Of a stretch of 64,000 nucleotides of DNA, positions 33,220-41,833 are shown piece after piece (position 1 is the stretch's first letter; every line of letters begins with the position of its first letter). The notes under the pieces are model-generated. The model saw only the letters and a program-made list of their open reading frames with translations. It had not been told where the DNA came from and made no database searches. This DNA comes from DATMXT01 sp963662765 (GTDB lineage: Bacteria; Bacillota; Clostridia; Oscillospirales; Feifaniaceae): positions 124,001-188,000 of the forward strand of contig CAXXUP010000004.1 in the NCBI GenBank assembly GCA_963662765.2, given 5' to 3'. The position numbers were made by a program, and so were the translations under genes.

Positions 33220-33849
33220 TTGACTAAACCTGAACGGGCGGCGGAGATTACCCGCCGCCTTGAAAACAAATATCCTAAGGCCGTCTGCTCGCTCGATTAC
33301 GGTAAGGACTACGAACTTTTGATCTCGGTGCGCCTTGCGGCCCAGTGCACCGATGCCAGGGTCAATATTGTCACGCAGGACCTGTTCAAAAAATACCCGA
33401 CTTTGGGCAGTTTTGCCGAGGCCGATCTTGAGGAGCTGCGGGCCGGCGTGAAGTCTTGCGGCTTTTACAAGGTCAAGGGCGCCGACATCAAAAACATGTG
33501 CCGTATCCTTATCGATTGCCACGGTGGGCGGGTGCCGGACACGATGGAGGCGCTGCTTGCACTTCCGGGCGTCGGCCGCAAGACGGCAAACCTCATTTTG
33601 GGGGACATCTACGGGGTGCCTGCCGTCGTGGCCGACACCCACTGTATCCGTATCTCAAACCGACTGGGGCTAGCCGTTAGTCCAGACCCCTATAAAGTGG
33701 AGCTGGCCTTAAAAGAGGTGCTCGACCCCGCTAAGTCAAACGACTTTTGCCATAGGCTTGTGCTGTTCGGGCGGGAAATCTGCCAGGCCAGAAAACCGAA
33801 GTGTGCGCAGTGTCCGCTCTTTGACGCCTGCGAGAGAAGGGGAGTCTGA
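33220..33849 (+). CDS. nth: Endonuclease III
   Basis: A 209-residue DNA glycosylase/AP lyase removing oxidised pyrimidines. The helix-hairpin-helix LLALPGVGRKTANLIL, catalytic Lys in the same block, catalytic Asp in VVADTHCIRISNRLG, and the C-terminal [4Fe-4S] motif CQARKPKCAQCPLFDAC (C-x7-C-x2-C-x5-C as written here) are present. Start TTG 33220 lies after AGAGGTGATC. The stop overlaps the next start (TGATG), so it is coupled to the DUF5131 gene. Confidence 0.95.
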   Translation: MTKPERAAEITRRLENKYPKAVCSLDYGKDYELLISVRLAAQCTDARVNIVTQDLFKKYPTLGSFAEADLEELRAGVKSCGFYKVKGADIKNMCRILIDCHGGRVPDTMEALLALPGVGRKTANLILGDIYGVPAVVADTHCIRISNRLGLAVSPDPYKVELALKEVLDPAKSNDFCHRLVLFGREICQARKPKCAQCPLFDACERRGV

Positions 33850-34580
33850 TGGCAACTTGGAACCTGTGGCACGGGTGCCACCGCGTATCGGAGGGGTGCC
33901 GCAACTGCTATGTCTACGCGGCCGACGGTCGGCACGGGCGGGATGCCTCAATCGTCTACAAAACGGGGGAATTCGGCCTGCCGCTGGCACGTGGGCGGGA
34001 CGGCACCCTAAAAATTCCGCCCGAATCGCTCATCTACACCTGCTTTACTTCCGACTTTCTGCTGGAGGACGCAGACCCTTGGCGCGAGGAGGCCTGGGAT
34101 ATAATTCGCAAAAGGCCCGACTGCCGCTTTCTCTTTATCACCAAGCGCATCGAACGGCTTGCGGGGGCACTTCCCCCCGACTGGGGGGACGGGTGGGAGC
34201 ATGTCATCATCATGGCCACCTGCGAAAATCAGGAGATGGCCGACTTTCGAACCCCCGTTTTGCGGGACGCGCCCATCAAGCACCGCGGCATCGCCTGCGA
34301 GCCGCTCATAGGGCCCGTCGACCTTTCGGCCTATCTTGGCCCCTGGCTTGACGTCGGGGTGGTTGCGGGGGGAGAGTCCGGAGAGTCTGCCAGACCCTGC
34401 CGGTACGAGTGGGTACTGTCGCTGCGCGACCAGTGTGTGGCGGCGGACGTCCCTTTCACTTTTAAGCAGACAGGCGCCAAATTCATCAAAGAGAAGCAGC
34501 TCTTTTGCGTGCAACGGAAAGATCAGCACATGCAGGCTGAGAAAGCAAACATCAATTTTAAGCCGGCGCATCGGAAATGA
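33849..34580 (+). CDS. DUF5131 / phage Gp37-Gp68 family protein
   Basis: A 243-residue protein starting MATWNLWHGCHRVSEGCRNC; the cysteines (C-x6-C-x2-C) suggest a metal or Fe-S centre. It has FTSDFLLEDADPWREEAWDI, FLFITKRIERL and VAGGESGESARPCRYEWVLS, hallmarks of a family found in phages and bacteria and annotated DUF5131 or Gp37/Gp68. Function is not established. It overlaps the nth stop by one base, a hint of a DNA-linked role, but this is weak. Confidence 0.8.
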   Translation: MATWNLWHGCHRVSEGCRNCYVYAADGRHGRDASIVYKTGEFGLPLARGRDGTLKIPPESLIYTCFTSDFLLEDADPWREEAWDIIRKRPDCRFLFITKRIERLAGALPPDWGDGWEHVIIMATCENQEMADFRTPVLRDAPIKHRGIACEPLIGPVDLSAYLGPWLDVGVVAGGESGESARPCRYEWVLSLRDQCVAADVPFTFKQTGAKFIKEKQLFCVQRKDQHMQAEKANINFKPAHRK

Positions 34581-34698
34581 CCGATGTCTATTTATTATAT
34601 AAAGTGTTTACAAATTCCCTCTTGCAATATATCGGTGTTATCGCCTACAATAGATTTCAGAATAAAAAATTGGTGCAATTTCGCAGGGGGGAATACAT

Positions 34699-34965
34699 AT
34701 GGGCGAGCTGTGGCAGCTGTACAATGTGAGCATTGTGCTGGAATACCAGCTCAATGCGGCGGGAATCAAAAGCCCGGCAGACCTTCGGGCTATGGGCAGC
34801 AAGGAGGCCTTTCGCAAACTTCGCGAGCGGGACGATACGCTTGGCGCGGATGTACTGGTGGCACTTGAGGGGGCAACTCAGGGTATGCGCTGGTATAAAC
34901 TGCCCAAGGAAGTGCAGCAGGAGCTGCGGGACTACTACGAGGCAAATTACAGCAAAGGCGAATAA
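34699..34965 (+). CDS. TfoX C-terminal domain protein
   Basis: An 88-residue helical protein beginning MGELWQLYNVSIVLEYQLNA, with AGIKSPADLRAMGSKEAFRK, the helix-hairpin-like C-terminal domain of TfoX/Sxy. Its tail reads LEGATQGMRWYKLPKEVQQE. The N-terminal TfoX domain is absent, as in many stand-alone Firmicute copies. The AGGGGGGAAT site precedes ATG 34699. It ends at a hairpin terminator. Its role is not known; a competence role should not be assumed. Confidence 0.82.
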   Translation: MGELWQLYNVSIVLEYQLNAAGIKSPADLRAMGSKEAFRKLRERDDTLGADVLVALEGATQGMRWYKLPKEVQQELRDYYEANYSKGE

Positions 34966-34978
34966 CGAAGAACCATTC

Positions 34979-35007
34979 AAGGCCCCGGGAGCAGTTCCGG
35001 GGCCTTG
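34979..35007 (+). terminator. Terminator after the TfoX-like gene
   Basis: AAGGCCCCGG, loop GAGCAGTT, CCGGGGCCTT followed by GTGC. Strong stem, poor T-tract. Confidence 0.65.
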
Positions 35008-35028
35008 TGCACTCAATTGGAGGACGAC

Positions 35029-35541
35029 ATGTATATCATTGAAACGGCCCGGCTGGGTCTGCGCAGACTGGATAACGACGCTTTCGAAGCGCTCTTGCCC
35101 ATCCTCGGCGACCCCGAGGTCATGTACGCCTGGGAGCACGGTTTTTCCGATGATGAGATTAGGACATGGATCGACAAAAATAAAGAGCGGTATGCGCGGG
35201 ATGGCTTTTCATTCTTTGCCGCCATCGACAAGGCAACAGGTCGCCTGATTGGCACCATCGGCCCATTGATGGAGGACATCGACGGAGTGCGCATTCCCGG
35301 GGTGGCCTACATTATCGGCAAGCAGTACTGGGGGCAAGGGTATGCCCCCGAGGGGGCCGCAGCCTGCATTCGGTATGCGTTTTCTAAGCTTGGGGCAGAC
35401 AGAGTGATCGCCAGCATACGGCCGGACAACGTCGCCTCTCTACGGGTGGCCGAGAAACTGAAGATGAAGGCCTAGGGACGACATACAAAGCCCGTCAACG
35501 GGAAAAATTTGGAGCATTTGATTTACAGCATATCGAAATAA
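35029..35541 (+). pseudogene. GNAT acetyltransferase interrupted by an in-frame TAG
   Basis: The frame opens at ATG 35029 behind TTGGAGG and runs MYIIETARLGLRRLDNDAFE to VASLRVAEKLKMKA, then meets TAG at 35473. Without that stop the same frame continues GRHTKPVNGKNLEHLIYSIS and ends at TAA 35539-35541. This extension looks like the normal end of a RimJ/RimL-type acetyltransferase, giving about 170 residues. So a single nonsense change appears to truncate the protein to 148 residues, removing the last strand. It could be a recent pseudogene or an error in the sequence. Confidence 0.7.
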
Positions 35542-35544
35542 AAA

Positions 35545-35575
35545 GCGCCGCAGGCTGTTTGCCTGCGGCGCAACT
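35545..35575 (-). terminator. Terminator of trxA
   Basis: Minus-strand reading: GCGCCGCAGGC, short loop, GCCTGCGGCGC, then TTTTTATTT. It lies just after the trxA stop. Confidence 0.88.
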
Positions 35576-35593
35576 GTTTTGTTAAGCAAAAAA

Positions 35594-35902
35594 TTAGCCG
35601 AGCATTTCGAGAATCTGGGCCTTGGGACGCACGCCGACCGAGGTTTCGACCACTTTGCCGTCTTTCACGACGGCAAGCGTCGGGATGCTCATGACCTTGA
35701 ACTGCATGGCGAGCTCCTGCTGCTCGTCGACGTTGACTTTGCCGACTTTGATGTCGTCCCGCTCACCGGCGATCTCGTCGACAACGGGGGAGAGCATGCG
35801 GCAAGGGCCACACCAGGAGGCCCAGAAGTCGAGAAGCACCGGCTTGTCCGACGACAGTACCTCGTCTTTATAATTGTCTTTTGTGATCGTAATAACCGAC
35901 AT
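35594..35902 (-). CDS. trxA: Thioredoxin
   Basis: A 102-residue disulfide reductase with active site FWASWCGPCRMLSP (Cys-Gly-Pro-Cys) and the cis-proline loop VMSIPTLAVVKDGK. Complete at both ends. GGAGTGAC upstream of the minus-strand start acts as ribosome site. It stands alone, divergent from the PLP enzyme gene. No thioredoxin reductase gene is nearby. Confidence 0.96.
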   Translation of the reverse strand: MSVITITKDNYKDEVLSSDKPVLLDFWASWCGPCRMLSPVVDEIAGERDDIKVGKVNVDEQQELAMQFKVMSIPTLAVVKDGKVVETSVGVRPKAQILEMLG

Positions 35903-36043
35903 TTGTTGTCACTCCTTTTTGCGATACATGTTTGTATTATGCCCCTTGACGCTAAAATTACAGCAAATGCGAATTTTGCTGAAGGCTCAAAGGACGCCGC
36001 CGGTCATGCCGGACAGCTTCTATATCAACTCATTATAACATAA

Positions 36044-36072
36044 TTGTAAAAATTCGGCAAGTATGGTATACT
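36044..36072 (+). promoter_or_regulatory. Predicted promoter upstream of repeat copy B
   Basis: TTGTAA (36044-36049), 17-base spacer, TATACT (36067-36072). A transcript would start near 36079 and carry the whole repeat copy B as a leader before the PLP enzyme gene. Confidence 0.65.
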
Positions 36073-36084
36073 CGGGGCAACGTG

Positions 36085-36355
36085 GCCTGACCAAAAGCAA
36101 TTAACCCGTTTTGCAGCGTACAAAGCCGTCCTGGAGCGTGCTCGCGGTCCTTGAAGGGCATCAGCCCATTGCGGGCCGTTGCCGGCGACATAAACCGGTT
36201 TTGTGCCCTGCAAAATCTCTGACCTTTGTGGGAGCTGATTTTTGTGCCAGGCGAAACTCCGTGATGCCGGCGGGCTGCCGCCCGCCAAAGAAAGTAGTAA
36301 AGCCTGGCGCGAAAAGCGGCCCCTTAATGGCGGGTTCGTATGATTTTGGTCAGGC
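36085..36355 (+). repeat. ~270-bp structured repeat, copy B
   Basis: Ends are GCCTGACCAAAA and TTTTGGTCAGGC. It aligns end to end with the minus strand of copy A (19620-19889), with shared blocks such as GCGCGAAAAGCGGCCCC and GCCCGCCAAAGAA. Internal pairings GTTTTGCAG/CTGCAAAAT, GCCAGGC/GCCTGGC and GGCGGGC-TGCC-GCCCGCC are kept. It ends 19 bases before the PLP-enzyme start codon, so it lies wholly in the probable 5' leader of that gene. Confidence 0.8.
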
Positions 36356-36374
36356 AATACAAAGGGGTGTAATT

Positions 36375-37835
36375 ATGATAGACCTAACGATTTGTAAAGA
36401 GGGGCGGGAGCGTGCGGTCAAAAAGGCCAGAGAGCGCGGCTTTGTCGTGCCGACGCTGCGCCAGATGTACGACCCGTCAGCTGTACCGCAGGTCATTTTG
36501 GACAAACTCGCGAAGACCGGTCTTTGGGAAGTGGATCCCGTCAACATGTTCCGCATTTCGTGGCACAACGAGCCTACGCAGTCGGGCGGACGCTTCGGCC
36601 CTGTCAACTATGTGGAGTTGCCGCAGGCGCTGACTGGGGTTCCCGCACGCATTGTGTGCCTTATAGGCAAATGGTTCCCGACCGGCTGCCACAAAGTGGG
36701 GGCATCGTTTGGCTGCCTCGCGCCGCGGCTCGTGACGGGACAGTTCGACCCGACCTATCACAAGGCGGTCTGGCCTTCGACCGGCAACTACTGCCGCGGC
36801 GGGGCCTTCAATTCGAAACTTCTCGCCTGCCACTCCATCGCCATCCTGCCGCAAGGGATGAGCCAAGAGCGGTTTGATTGGCTGAGGGGCGTCGCAACCG
36901 AAATCATCGCCACCCCCGGCAGCGAGAGTAACGTTAAGGAGATTTTCGACAAGACCAACGAGCTGCGCCGCCGCCCCGACTGTATGATCTTCAACCAATT
37001 CGAGGAGATGGGCAATGTTCTGTGGCATTACAATGTCACGGGCCGAGCCATCGCCGAAGTTTACGAAACCGTCAAGACGCCCACCTCCCGTATGGCGGCC
37101 GTCTGCTTCACCTCGGGCTCTGCCGGGACGCTTTCCGCCGGAGACTACATCAAGGACGTCTATCCGCGGGCAAAGCTCGCAGTCGGCGAGGCGCTACAGT
37201 GCCCCACCATCCTTGAAAACGGCTTCGGTGCCCACCGCATCGAGGGCATCGGAGATAAGCACATCCCCTGGATTCACAACGTCAAGAACACCGATATGGC
37301 CATCGCCATCGACGACGCGGACCCCATGGCGCTGCTGCGGCTCTTTAACGAGCCGGCAGGCATTCAGTATCTTAAAGAGGGACTGGGGCTTACGCCGGAG
37401 CTCATCGATCAGCTTTCGCTCTTTGGCATCTCCGGCATCGCTAACATGCTCTGCGCCGTCAAAATGGCCAAGTACTACGAGCTGACCGACGACGACGTCG
37501 TCGGCACCGTCTTGACCGACTCGGCCGAAATGTACCTCTCCCGCCTTAAGGAACTGGCCGAGGAAGAAGGGGCCTATACGCCACGGGCGGCCGCCGTCGA
37601 CTATGCTGTGCATCTTGCCGGCGTGAAGACCGACAACCTCGAAGAGCTGACCTATGCGGCCCGCCGCCGTGTGCACAACCTCAAGTACTACACTTGGATC
37701 GAGCAGCAGGGCCGCAGCGTAGAGGAACTAGACGCCCAGTGGTATGACGAGGGTTATTGGAGCGGTGTGCACCATCAGGCGGATGAACTGGACCGCCTCA
37801 TCGATGACTTCAACGCTGACGCAAAAGGCATATAA
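36375..37835 (+). CDS. PLP-dependent enzyme, tryptophan synthase beta-like (fold type II)
   Basis: A 486-residue enzyme with the likely Schiff-base lysine in FPTGCHKVGASFGCLAPRLV and a PLP-phosphate glycine-rich loop SGSAGTLSAGDYI. NYCRGGAFNSKLLACHSIAI and LECPTILENGFG-like blocks place it in the cysteine synthase/tryptophan synthase beta superfamily, in a subgroup whose substrate I do not know. ATG 36375 follows AAAGGGGTG. It is read from a promoter separated by repeat copy B, and ended by the terminator at 37840. Confidence 0.8.
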   Translation: MIDLTICKEGRERAVKKARERGFVVPTLRQMYDPSAVPQVILDKLAKTGLWEVDPVNMFRISWHNEPTQSGGRFGPVNYVELPQALTGVPARIVCLIGKWFPTGCHKVGASFGCLAPRLVTGQFDPTYHKAVWPSTGNYCRGGAFNSKLLACHSIAILPQGMSQERFDWLRGVATEIIATPGSESNVKEIFDKTNELRRRPDCMIFNQFEEMGNVLWHYNVTGRAIAEVYETVKTPTSRMAAVCFTSGSAGTLSAGDYIKDVYPRAKLAVGEALQCPTILENGFGAHRIEGIGDKHIPWIHNVKNTDMAIAIDDADPMALLRLFNEPAGIQYLKEGLGLTPELIDQLSLFGISGIANMLCAVKMAKYYELTDDDVVGTVLTDSAEMYLSRLKELAEEEGAYTPRAAAVDYAVHLAGVKTDNLEELTYAARRRVHNLKYYTWIEQQGRSVEELDAQWYDEGYWSGVHHQADELDRLIDDFNADAKGI

Positions 37836-37839
37836 CAAG

Positions 37840-37867
37840 CAGGGCCGCAAGGCCCTGTTTTTTTTAT
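37840..37867 (+). terminator. Terminator of the PLP enzyme gene
   Basis: CAGGGCC, GCAA loop, GGCCCTG, then eight T residues. It starts a few bases after the stop codon. Confidence 0.93.
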
Positions 37868-37973
37868 TCGGACAATTCCACGGATCCTTTCAAGACGCGT
37901 TCGGTTTTTTGTTCATATGCTATACATAATACGCATAAATTTGCATTAAATATTGAGCCTTGTACCGAGAGAT

Positions 37974-38002
37974 TTGTAAACTTAATGCAGTTGTGATATA
38001 AT
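37974..38002 (+). promoter_or_regulatory. Predicted promoter of the glycosyltransferase pair
   Basis: TTGTAA (37974-37979), 17-base spacer, perfect TATAAT (37997-38002), in an AT-rich region about 55 bases before the first start codon. Confidence 0.7.
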
Positions 38003-38058
38003 AGAAAAAATTAATAAATATCGATTATATAAATTTTCTGAAGGGATGATGCAAAGAG

Positions 38059-39372
38059 ATGGATGGACAAAGGTTGGAAAAAATCGGGATAGGCTTTGCA
38101 ACCGGAAGAAAGAGCTTTCAACAGGTGTTGAAAACCTATGCTTACAATTGGATGGAGAGCGGTATGATGCAGCAGAGCTTCAGCATCAATATTCTGGTCG
38201 CCTACGACCTGAAATACCGTAACACCCACCGCATCGACTATACCAATGTCAGCCAGCGTGTAGCCGACCTGTTCGACGAAATTGATTTTATCGGAAACGC
38301 CGTAATGCAAGATGAGATTGATCAGCTTGTCCGGTGCGGTGTGACCGATGAGGCGGGTGCAAAGCTCCTTTTTGGCAGCGGCTACGCTGGCAAACGCAAC
38401 ACAGTTTTGTACATGGCCATCAAACACGGCATTGACTATCTCCTTTTTTTGGACGACGACGAATACCCGCTTGCGGCCACGCGCAGGCATAAAAACGTTA
38501 TCTGGAGCGGCCAAGGCGTGCTGGACACACATCTGCGGCACATTGCAAATGCGGACATAACCCATGGATATCATTGCGGCTACATCTCACCCATTCCGCA
38601 GATCGACTTCAATGGAGTGCTCGGTGAGACGGATTTTCGCATGTTCATCGAGGCGATCAGCAACGACATTCTGAACTGGGACAACATTCGGCGGGTTATG
38701 GACGACGGAGGTGTGACCTATGCCGACACCAACGTTTTGACCAGTGAAGAAGCGTTCGAGGCCCGGCAGCAAAACGGTGCAAAATTCATATCGGGTGCAA
38801 ACCTATGTATCAACCTCACCGACCCCTCCCGCGTATTCGCGTTTTACAATCCGCCGGGGGCGCGCGGCGAGGACACGTTTATGAGCACACTGCTTTGCGA
38901 CCGAAAGGTGATGCGGGTGCCCTGCTACACTTTTCACGACGGTTTTTCGACTTATCAGCATATCATGGACGGCGTGCTGCCGACACGGCTACGCGCCATC
39001 AAAGCCGACACGGACGATGTCGTCTCCCGCTTCTATCAAGCCTGCATCGGCTGGGTTCGCTATAAGCCGCTGCTGTTGTACATAACCCAGCGCGACAATT
39101 ATGACGAGAAAATCCGGGAGATGCGCGAAAAACTTGCCGCGACGCTCCCCAAGGTCAGCGCGTATTTCAACAACAGCGCCTTTATGGGGATTGCGCAGGA
39201 GTTTGAACACTATCATCGGAACGTTAAGAAGCATTTTGACCAATTCGAAAGGGTACAGCGCATCTGGTCGGATGTCCGGGACTACCTCTGCACCGTTCAC
39301 GGCCAGACCGAATTTTTGCCCAACCCAGCTCCTTTGAAAGGAGAACTGTTTGAACAATTTACAGGAATTTAG
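38059..39372 (+). CDS. Glycosyltransferase, GT-A fold (GT2-like)
   Basis: A 437-residue protein. GYAGKRNTVLYMAIKHGIDY leads to YLLFLDDDEYPL, a DxD-type metal/nucleotide-sugar motif near residue 135. GANLCINLTDPSRVFAFYNP and GARGEDTFMSTLLC (an ED acceptor-site motif) follow. A helical C-terminus (from about 340) may contact the partner. It overlaps the next gene by 23 bases. No membrane segment is seen, so it is cytoplasmic. Donor and acceptor are unknown; protein or surface-glycan glycosylation is possible. Confidence 0.75.
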   Translation: MDGQRLEKIGIGFATGRKSFQQVLKTYAYNWMESGMMQQSFSINILVAYDLKYRNTHRIDYTNVSQRVADLFDEIDFIGNAVMQDEIDQLVRCGVTDEAGAKLLFGSGYAGKRNTVLYMAIKHGIDYLLFLDDDEYPLAATRRHKNVIWSGQGVLDTHLRHIANADITHGYHCGYISPIPQIDFNGVLGETDFRMFIEAISNDILNWDNIRRVMDDGGVTYADTNVLTSEEAFEARQQNGAKFISGANLCINLTDPSRVFAFYNPPGARGEDTFMSTLLCDRKVMRVPCYTFHDGFSTYQHIMDGVLPTRLRAIKADTDDVVSRFYQACIGWVRYKPLLLYITQRDNYDEKIREMREKLAATLPKVSAYFNNSAFMGIAQEFEHYHRNVKKHFDQFERVQRIWSDVRDYLCTVHGQTEFLPNPAPLKGELFEQFTGI

Positions 39373-40474
39373 AGTGCAGGAATTTGCTCGGCGGGAGGCC
39401 AATCTAAAGGGCGCCGTGCGGCAAAAGCTGACGCGGCACGCGCCGCCCGAAGGACCGCTGCACGTCGTGTATGTCATGACGCATGTGGGGGTGTGCGGCG
39501 GAACGAAAATCATTTTTGAGCATGCCAACCACCTCACCCGCCGGGGCCAGCATGTCACGCTGGTGTCGCACTTCGACAAACCCCAGTGGTTTCCCATCGA
39601 CGAGGCGGTCAGCTATCGGCAGGTGCCCTTCGAGCTTGAGCTTGCCTCGGGTATCCCACCCTGCGACGTCGTGGTGGCCACCTACTGGCGGGAGATTTAT
39701 GAATGCATTTTGCGCAAAGTTGCCCCCGTCGTCTATTTTGAGCAAGGGGACTATCACCTTTTCGACTGGGGCAAAGTACCGGCCAGGGAGAGGGCTTACA
39801 TCTACAGACAGTTTTTGGTTGCACCTTTTTTGTTCACAGTTTCGCGGGGTGCTGCCGCTCAGATAAAATCTATTTTCGGCCGAGATGCCGACGTGATTCC
39901 CAATGCCATCGACCACGACGTGTTTAACTCCGGCGCCCCAAGGCAGCCGGACGGGCTAATGCGCATTGCGATGATGGGCAGCGAGCACGACGCCTTTAAA
40001 CGCATTCAAGACATCCTGCGCGCTGCTGAGCTTTTACGCGCGGCCGGCACTGAGATTGAAACCGAATGGGTTACCCCCGACAAGCCGGATAGCCCCGCCG
40101 GGCGGATATATGTCAATCCGCCGCAAAAGACCATCGGGGACGTGCTGCGCGGCGCCGACTATTTTGTGTCGGCCTCGACATACGAATCGTTTTCCTTGCC
40201 GGTATTGGAGGCGATGGCCTGCGGATGCGCGGTTTTGACCACCCGCAATAAGGGAGTGCAATCCTACGCCGAAGAAGGTGAAAACTGCCTTTTTATTCAG
40301 ACACGGGATCCGTGCGACATTGCCAGGAAGCTGCTTGTGCTGCAAGAGGATGCCGCACTTTGCGCCCGCCTTTGCGCCGGCGGCCGAGAGACCGCCGACC
40401 GGTTCTCGTGGACGAGCGTGGTTGAGCAGCTCATCGCTTATTACCGCAACCTTGCGTCCTACCGGCCGATATAA
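39350..40474 (+). CDS. Glycosyltransferase family 4-type (GT-B fold)
   Basis: A 374-residue protein. The N-terminal acceptor domain has YVMTHVGVCGGTKIIFEHAN. The donor domain begins DADVIPNAIDHDVFNS and contains the nucleotide-sugar motif STYESFSLPVLEAMACGCAV (E-x7-E type), a GT4 hallmark. The start is TTG 39350 after AAAGGAGAAC, inside the end of the preceding glycosyltransferase gene, so the two are coupled and probably act on one glycan. The target is unknown. Confidence 0.85.
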   Translation: MNNLQEFRVQEFARREANLKGAVRQKLTRHAPPEGPLHVVYVMTHVGVCGGTKIIFEHANHLTRRGQHVTLVSHFDKPQWFPIDEAVSYRQVPFELELASGIPPCDVVVATYWREIYECILRKVAPVVYFEQGDYHLFDWGKVPARERAYIYRQFLVAPFLFTVSRGAAAQIKSIFGRDADVIPNAIDHDVFNSGAPRQPDGLMRIAMMGSEHDAFKRIQDILRAAELLRAAGTEIETEWVTPDKPDSPAGRIYVNPPQKTIGDVLRGADYFVSASTYESFSLPVLEAMACGCAVLTTRNKGVQSYAEEGENCLFIQTRDPCDIARKLLVLQEDAALCARLCAGGRETADRFSWTSVVEQLIAYYRNLASYRPI

Positions 40475-40500
40475 AATTGTCAGGGAGCCGCTTTAATAAG

Positions 40501-40528
40501 AAAAGCCCGCCGAAACCGGCGGGCTTTG
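40501..40528. terminator. Bidirectional terminator between convergent genes
   Basis: AAAAGCCCGCCG, AAAC loop, CGGCGGGCTTTG, with A and T flanks. Confidence 0.88.
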
Positions 40529-40548
40529 TCTGAAAATATGATGGATTC

Positions 40549-41694
40549 TTAACCGGTAAAGGCTGCCTCACAGTTTTTCAGTTCGGTCGGAATGTCGATG
40601 CCCTGCGGGCATTTGGAAAGACAGGCGCCGCATGCAATGCACTTCGCAGGTCCGTCCTGCTCGTTTTCTGCCAGAAAGGCAGCCTTTAGCTTGGACTTCG
40701 CATCCTCGCTTCGCGCCATAAAATAGGCATTGTACCGCGCAAAGTTCCCGTAGATATCCACTCCCTGAGGACAGGGCATGCAGTACATGCAGCTGGTGCA
40801 GCCCACTTTCTGGCGGGCGTGGTAGCTCTCGCGGATTTCACCGAGTAGGCAGAGCTCCTTTGCAGTCAGGTTTCCCACCCCGGCCCGTTCGGCCACCGAA
40901 ATGTTTTCCTGCAGCTGGGATATAGCGTTCATGCCGCTGAGGGCCGTGCCGACTGCCCCATCGTTTAAGACAAAGCGCAGCCCCCACTCGGCCGGGCTGC
41001 GGTCGGGGTGGGCCTCGTAGAGCCGTTCGACAAGGTCGTGTGGAAGGCCGGTGGCAAGCTGCCCGCCCTTTAAGGGCTCCATGATAACAAGTCCCACCCC
41101 TCGCTCCCGAACGAGGTCGACCCCCTCTTGCCCGGCCTGGTGCCGGATGTCGAGGTAGTTGTACTGGAGCTGGGTGAAGTCCCAGGGGTAGCTGTCCAGC
41201 ACCTTTGTAAAGTGATGGATATTGTCGTGCAAAGAAAATCCCGCAAACCGGATCTTGCCGTCGGCTTTCGCTTTGTCGATAAACTGCGCCATGCCGGCGT
41301 TGCACAGCGTGGGCCACCGTTCGTGGTCGGGGTTGTGCATCAGGTAGAAATCAATGTGGTCCGTGCCGAGCCTTTTTAGCTGCTCATCCAAGAGCCGCGG
41401 CAGGTCGTCCTTACCCTCCACAAGCCAGGTCGGCAGCTTTGTGGCGAGAAAAATGCGGTTTCGGATACCGAGTTTTTTCAACACCCGACCGACGGCCTCC
41501 TCGCTCTTGCCGCCGTGGTAGGGGTAGGCGGTGTCCCAATAGTTGACGCCGAGGTCGTATGCCTCGCGGAACAGCGCCGCCGTCTGCTCCTCGTCAATAT
41601 TTTCCGTGACCCCGCCGTGCACCGGCAGCCGCATGCAGCCAAAGCCAAGCGAAGAGACTTCAACTCCGGTTTTGCCCATTTTTCTGTATTGCAT
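40549..41694 (-). CDS. Aldo/keto reductase with C-terminal 4Fe-4S domain
   Basis: A 381-residue protein. The (beta/alpha)8 reductase domain starts MQYRKMGKTGVEVSSLGFGC. Catalytic Asp/Tyr region NYWDTAYPYHGGKSEEAVGR and His in DFYLMHNPDH are visible. The C-terminal ~100 residues have CTSCMYCMPCPQGVDI and CIACGACLSKCPQGID, two ferredoxin-type clusters. Such reductases are common in Clostridia; substrates are mostly unknown. Start ATG 41694 follows AGGAGGAG. Single gene. Confidence 0.9.
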   Translation of the reverse strand: MQYRKMGKTGVEVSSLGFGCMRLPVHGGVTENIDEEQTAALFREAYDLGVNYWDTAYPYHGGKSEEAVGRVLKKLGIRNRIFLATKLPTWLVEGKDDLPRLLDEQLKRLGTDHIDFYLMHNPDHERWPTLCNAGMAQFIDKAKADGKIRFAGFSLHDNIHHFTKVLDSYPWDFTQLQYNYLDIRHQAGQEGVDLVRERGVGLVIMEPLKGGQLATGLPHDLVERLYEAHPDRSPAEWGLRFVLNDGAVGTALSGMNAISQLQENISVAERAGVGNLTAKELCLLGEIRESYHARQKVGCTSCMYCMPCPQGVDIYGNFARYNAYFMARSEDAKSKLKAAFLAENEQDGPAKCIACGACLSKCPQGIDIPTELKNCEAAFTG

Positions 41695-41770
41695 TTGACC
41701 ACTCCTCCTGATACTCTGGTACCATACCATATTATAACATTATATCACGTTATTTGGAAGGATGGCAACA

Positions 41771-41799
41771 TTGACACGCTGCAACGCGACTAGTATAAT
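41771..41799 (+). promoter_or_regulatory. Consensus sigma-A promoter of the peptide-binding protein gene
   Basis: TTGACA (41771-41776), a 17-base spacer, TATAAT (41794-41799): both hexamers match the consensus exactly. Confidence 0.9.
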
Positions 41800-41833
41800 T
41801 AAAAAGGATTATGTAAACCGGAGGGTTCTTTTG

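Noticed and set aside
36111..36374. Upstream in-frame extension of the PLP enzyme
   Set aside because: It is the repeat element copy B read as protein; a ribosome site and ATG at 36375 give the family-typical start.
36477..37028. 183-codon minus-strand frame inside the PLP enzyme gene
   Set aside because: Antisense shadow of a conserved enzyme; composition is typical of mirrored GC-rich codons.
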